Shown piece after piece: positions 33,146 through 35,472 of a stretch of 35,472 bases of DNA. The stretch comes from an uncultured Parabacteroides sp. Lineage in GTDB: Bacteria; Bacteroidota; Bacteroidia; Bacteroidales; Tannerellaceae. The translations under genes and the position numbers were made by a program. The stretch's first letter is position 1. Each line of letters opens with the position of its first letter. Where the stretch lies: NCBI GenBank assembly GCA_910577325.1, contig CAJTMR010000021.1, forward strand, positions 24,279 through 59,750, written 5' to 3'. The notes beneath the pieces are model-generated. The model saw nothing but the letters and a program-made list of their open reading frames with translations, did no database searches and was not told the DNA's origin.

Positions 33146-33661
33146 TTATTTAACTTTCATAGGGATACCGCTCACCATGAAGACAACTTCGTCAGCACGG
33201 GAAACAATATATTGGTTTAACCAACCTTGCAGGTCTGTGAACCGGCGTTGCACTGCATCTGGAGAAATGCCACCTAACCCAATTTCATTTGTGACAAAAA
33301 TCAGATAGGCATCCTGCCCAGCAAGTTTATCAAACTCATCTTTTAACTCGGTCAAAGAACGACTGATATCGCCTTCATTGTCAAAGAAGAAGTTCGTAGC
33401 CCAAAGAGTGACACAATCGATAACGACAATACGACCGCCCAGATCATAACCGCTTAAATATTTATCTTCTTCGATATTTGTCCACTCGGCCCCCCGGTCA
33501 GCCTGATGGCGAAGCACACGTTGTCGGAATTCCTCGTCCCAAACACGTGATGTCGCCAAATAAACAGGATTATCCGTCAACGACAAAGCGAGCTTTTGCG
33601 CATATCTGCTTTTCCCGGAGCGCTGACCGCCTGTCACCAAAACAATATGCTTTTTTGCCAT
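33146..33661 (-). CDS. cobU: Adenosylcobinamide kinase / adenosylcobinamide-phosphate guanylyltransferase
   Basis: The 171-residue bifunctional enzyme phosphorylates adenosylcobinamide and then transfers GMP to form adenosylcobinamide-GDP, the substrate for CobS. The P-loop GGQRSGKS lies near residues 10-17, the guanylyl-accepting histidine is expected in RHQADRG, VIDCVTLW is the Walker B-like strand and TNEIGLGGISPD completes the signature. The frame extends upstream to 33703, but ATG 33661 gives the usual N-terminus. It begins 4 bases after the stop of the S4-domain gene, which suggests translational coupling. Confidence 0.95.
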   Translation of the reverse strand: MAKKHIVLVTGGQRSGKSRYAQKLALSLTDNPVYLATSRVWDEEFRQRVLRHQADRGAEWTNIEEDKYLSGYDLGGRIVVIDCVTLWATNFFFDNEGDISRSLTELKDEFDKLAGQDAYLIFVTNEIGLGGISPDAVQRRFTDLQGWLNQYIVSRADEVVFMVSGIPMKVK

Positions 33662-33665
33662 TATC

Positions 33666-34271
33666 TTATTCACCTTTTGTTTTATTGCGATAAGCCGCAG
33701 CACGTTTTGCCTTATTCAACGGGTTATTCTTACTCGTTTTACGCAATGCAGCCGATTTGGGAGAAGAAGCCAAACGTTGTGCAACAGCCGACCGTGCTAA
33801 TGATTTACCGAATTTGGGCTGCAAAGCCTCTTTCAGAATGTCTTTATCAATATCGGTCACTTTTGCCTCTTTTTTTATATATCCCCCGTTACGTGCAGCA
33901 TGACGGGCGGCAGCATATTTATTGTATTTTACATATTTACCTGGCCGTAATCCTTTTGAACCGGCAGTAGAAGAGACTATTCTTTTTTCGGAAGTTGCCG
34001 TTACCTGTAACTTTGTTTTCTTCTCTTTTTTCTCCTGACCACCGATTGATTCTTGGGCTTTATTCCGCACGGCAGAAGTATGTTCAAACGCATGTTTTCC
34101 TACTTTAATTCGTATATCATCCAACATGACAACATCAGTTTCAGTTACTTTCTGTCCGACATAAGGCAAGCAGCCGTTTACCGTGACACGTCCTTCTTCG
34201 ATGAGTTTGTCCGCTTCCCTACGCGAAAAAAGACCGGAATCACTGATGATTTTATTTAATCTTATTTCCAT
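33666..34271 (-). CDS. S4 RNA-binding domain protein with a basic tail, no pseudouridine synthase domain
   Basis: The 201-residue protein begins with an S4 domain (about 2-60: RLNKIISDSGLFSRREADKL, then EEGRVTVNG) like the N-terminus of RluB/RluF-type 23S rRNA pseudouridine synthases. The expected catalytic domain with its RLD motif is absent. Instead about 140 residues of Lys/Arg/Ala-rich, probably disordered sequence follow (GLRPGKYVKYNKYAAARHAA, then NPLNKAKRAAAYRNK). It could be a stand-alone rRNA-binding protein or a synthase that lost its enzyme domain. It sits tightly between cbiB (16 bases) and cobU (4 bases), so it is transcribed with the cobalamin genes. An ATG at 34280 would add three residues. 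Confidence 0.78.
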   Translation of the reverse strand: MEIRLNKIISDSGLFSRREADKLIEEGRVTVNGCLPYVGQKVTETDVVMLDDIRIKVGKHAFEHTSAVRNKAQESIGGQEKKEKKTKLQVTATSEKRIVSSTAGSKGLRPGKYVKYNKYAAARHAARNGGYIKKEAKVTDIDKDILKEALQPKFGKSLARSAVAQRLASSPKSAALRKTSKNNPLNKAKRAAAYRNKTKGE

Positions 34272-34287
34272 TCTACACATATTTATT

Positions 34288-35211
34288 TTAGTGGATAATC
34301 GTTGATATCAAACAAACAATAAGCCCCATAGCTAATTCAGCATGAGTGTTTATTTTGATGGCAGTTAACATATCTTCCATAACGAAAGCCCGTTCATTAG
34401 TCCCGATATAAGGCTTTTCTACAGGTTTTCCGAAATAATCATGGGTTCCCCCGAAACGACAATTCAATATAGCCGCAAGGGCTGATTCCGGATAACCGGA
34501 GTTCGGACTAGCATGAGCCGGACCAAAACGCCTTACAAAATCCATTTTATTCAGGTTACCGGATACCGCTAACATCAGCCACGCAGTCAACCGGGCAGGA
34601 ATATAATTAGCAATATCGTCTAACGTTGCAGCTATTTGCCCAAATTCGAAATAACGTTCGTTTTTATAGCCGACCATCGAATCAAGCGTGTTCACCATCT
34701 TATAAGCCATCATGCCAGGAAGTCCGAGCAAGGCAAACCAAAACATAGGAGCAACCACACCGTCACTCAGATTTTCCGCAAGCGTTTCGAGTGCGGCAGC
34801 CCGTATCCCTTGCGGAGACAGGTGAGATGTGTCACGGCCAACGATTCGTCCAACCTGTTTACGGCCTTCTTCCACGCTGCGATCCACAGCTTCGAAAACG
34901 GCTCTCACCTCTTTAACCAACGTTTTTCCCGCCAGGCAGTAAAAGACACCTACCCCGATCAAAATCGAAGAAAACAGTGGGCACAAGTACCCGGCAAGCA
35001 CCAATATCCGCTCGCAAAGCAAATAAGTCCCGGCAACCAATATGAATGCCATGACACCACCTTTAACAACTCGACCATTTCCTTTATTCAGCATCTTTTC
35101 CCCTAATGAAATAGCCTTGCCAAAACCTACAACCAAATGCGGCCACCCTTCAGGATCACCCCACAGACGGTCTGCCAGCCATCCACCAATAAACGAGAGG
35201 ACTTTTGCCAT
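34288..35211 (-). CDS. cbiB: Adenosylcobinamide-phosphate synthase, membrane protein (CbiB/CobD family)
   Basis: The 307-residue polytopic membrane protein attaches the aminopropanol arm (or its phosphate) to adenosylcobyric acid, giving adenosylcobinamide (phosphate). Typical text is GWLADRLWGDPEGWPH near the N-terminus, ALETLAENLSDGVVAPMFW in the centre, and KMVNTLDSMVGYKNERYFEF plus DDIANYIPARLTA. It is the first gene of the cobalamin operon. ATG 35241 would start eight bases after the -7 box at 35250-35257, so I chose ATG 35211, which leaves a leader of about 30 bases; the longer form is possible. No cobalamin riboswitch is recognisable upstream. Confidence 0.93.
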   Translation of the reverse strand: MAKVLSFIGGWLADRLWGDPEGWPHLVVGFGKAISLGEKMLNKGNGRVVKGGVMAFILVAGTYLLCERILVLAGYLCPLFSSILIGVGVFYCLAGKTLVKEVRAVFEAVDRSVEEGRKQVGRIVGRDTSHLSPQGIRAAALETLAENLSDGVVAPMFWFALLGLPGMMAYKMVNTLDSMVGYKNERYFEFGQIAATLDDIANYIPARLTAWLMLAVSGNLNKMDFVRRFGPAHASPNSGYPESALAAILNCRFGGTHDYFGKPVEKPYIGTNERAFVMEDMLTAIKINTHAELAMGLIVCLISTIIH

Positions 35212-35249
35212 ATAAAATGATTGATAAAACCAATAATACATAAGAGAGA

Positions 35250-35257
35250 CAAAGGTA
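35250..35257 (-). promoter_or_regulatory. -7 promoter box for the cobalamin operon
   Basis: On the minus strand TACCTTTG matches TAnnTTTG upstream of cbiB. No good -33 TTTG is present at 18-21 bases. The bases 35258-35431 hold no gene and no B12-box-like sequence that I can see. Confidence 0.5.
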
Positions 35258-35431
35258 AAAATATAATTTCAGTTATGGAATTTTTTATTTTTATATATGC
35301 ACTTTTAGAGATCCCCTCTTTTTCATTCAACCCTACTCTCACTGCCATAGTAAAAAGATCTTCTTTCGTTGGTTCAATCTTATCATTGATCGAAGTAGTA
35401 CAAAGACACTGCCCGACAAACCATCCCCAAC

Positions 35432-35463
35432 AAAAAAAGCCGACCCAAGACTGGATCGGCTTT
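35432..35463 (-). terminator. Intrinsic terminator of a minus-strand gene beyond the right edge
   Basis: On the minus strand AAAGCCGATCC pairs with GGGTCGGCTTT (one wobble) around a short loop, and the final T run is seven long. A transcript coming from the right therefore ends here, before the cobalamin promoter. Confidence 0.8.
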
Positions 35464-35472
35464 CCTTCGAAG

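Overview
The window reads as a piece of chromosome from a gut member of the Bacteroidales, most likely Parabacteroides or a close relative. The evidence is the gene content: SprA, a BF3164-type propeller lipoprotein, a HU-CCDC81/SPOR protein, a split methylmalonyl-CoA mutase and remnants of Bacteroidales-type Rpn and DUF1703 genes. In addition, promoter-like octamers matching TAnnTTTG, the Bacteroidetes sigma-ABfr -7 box, sit just upstream of many starts. The genus is inferred from recall of similar proteins; no search was run.

Layout. 1-2772: 22-bp tandem repeats, a propeller lipoprotein and a convergent two-domain glycosyltransferase. 2773-6972: an accessory-looking stretch with an orphan Card1-like CARF/PD-(D/E)XK nuclease, an S41 lipoprotein protease whose N-terminus looks captured from an Rpn-family gene, a DUF1703 nuclease remnant and a J-domain protein with a probably foreign tail. 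7004-11115: mutA and mutB, the B12-dependent methylmalonyl-CoA mutase subunits. 11377-12408: tRNA-Glu, a small winged-helix protein and a broken phosphodiesterase gene. 12508-16921: a PIF1-like helicase with C-terminal TPRs, diverging from an SPFH membrane protein plus ribbon-helix-helix pair, then a HU-CCDC81/SPOR protein. 16934-17569 carries no convincing gene, but part of it may be a dispersed repeat. 17597-30539: dxs-trkA-trkH, then ruvA-sprA. 30576-35211: a minus-strand late cobalamin operon, cbiB, an S4-domain gene, cobU, cobT, cobS and cobC, with a short MITE-like element between cobT and cobS.

How the parts fit. The window holds both a major consumer of adenosylcobalamin (MutAB, the succinate-propionate route) and the enzymes that finish cobalamin from cobinamide. 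TrkA and TrkH form one potassium uptake system, Dxs opens the MEP isoprenoid route and SprA is the type IX secretion translocon channel. None of these is unusual. The parts most worth a second look are the orphan CARF nuclease, the chimeric junctions at 5.4-6.0 kb, the cysteine-rich insert in MutA, the S4-only protein in the B12 operon, the MITE-like insertion and the conserved-looking noncoding block near 17.1 kb. I found no CRISPR array, integrase, phage module or complete insertion sequence.
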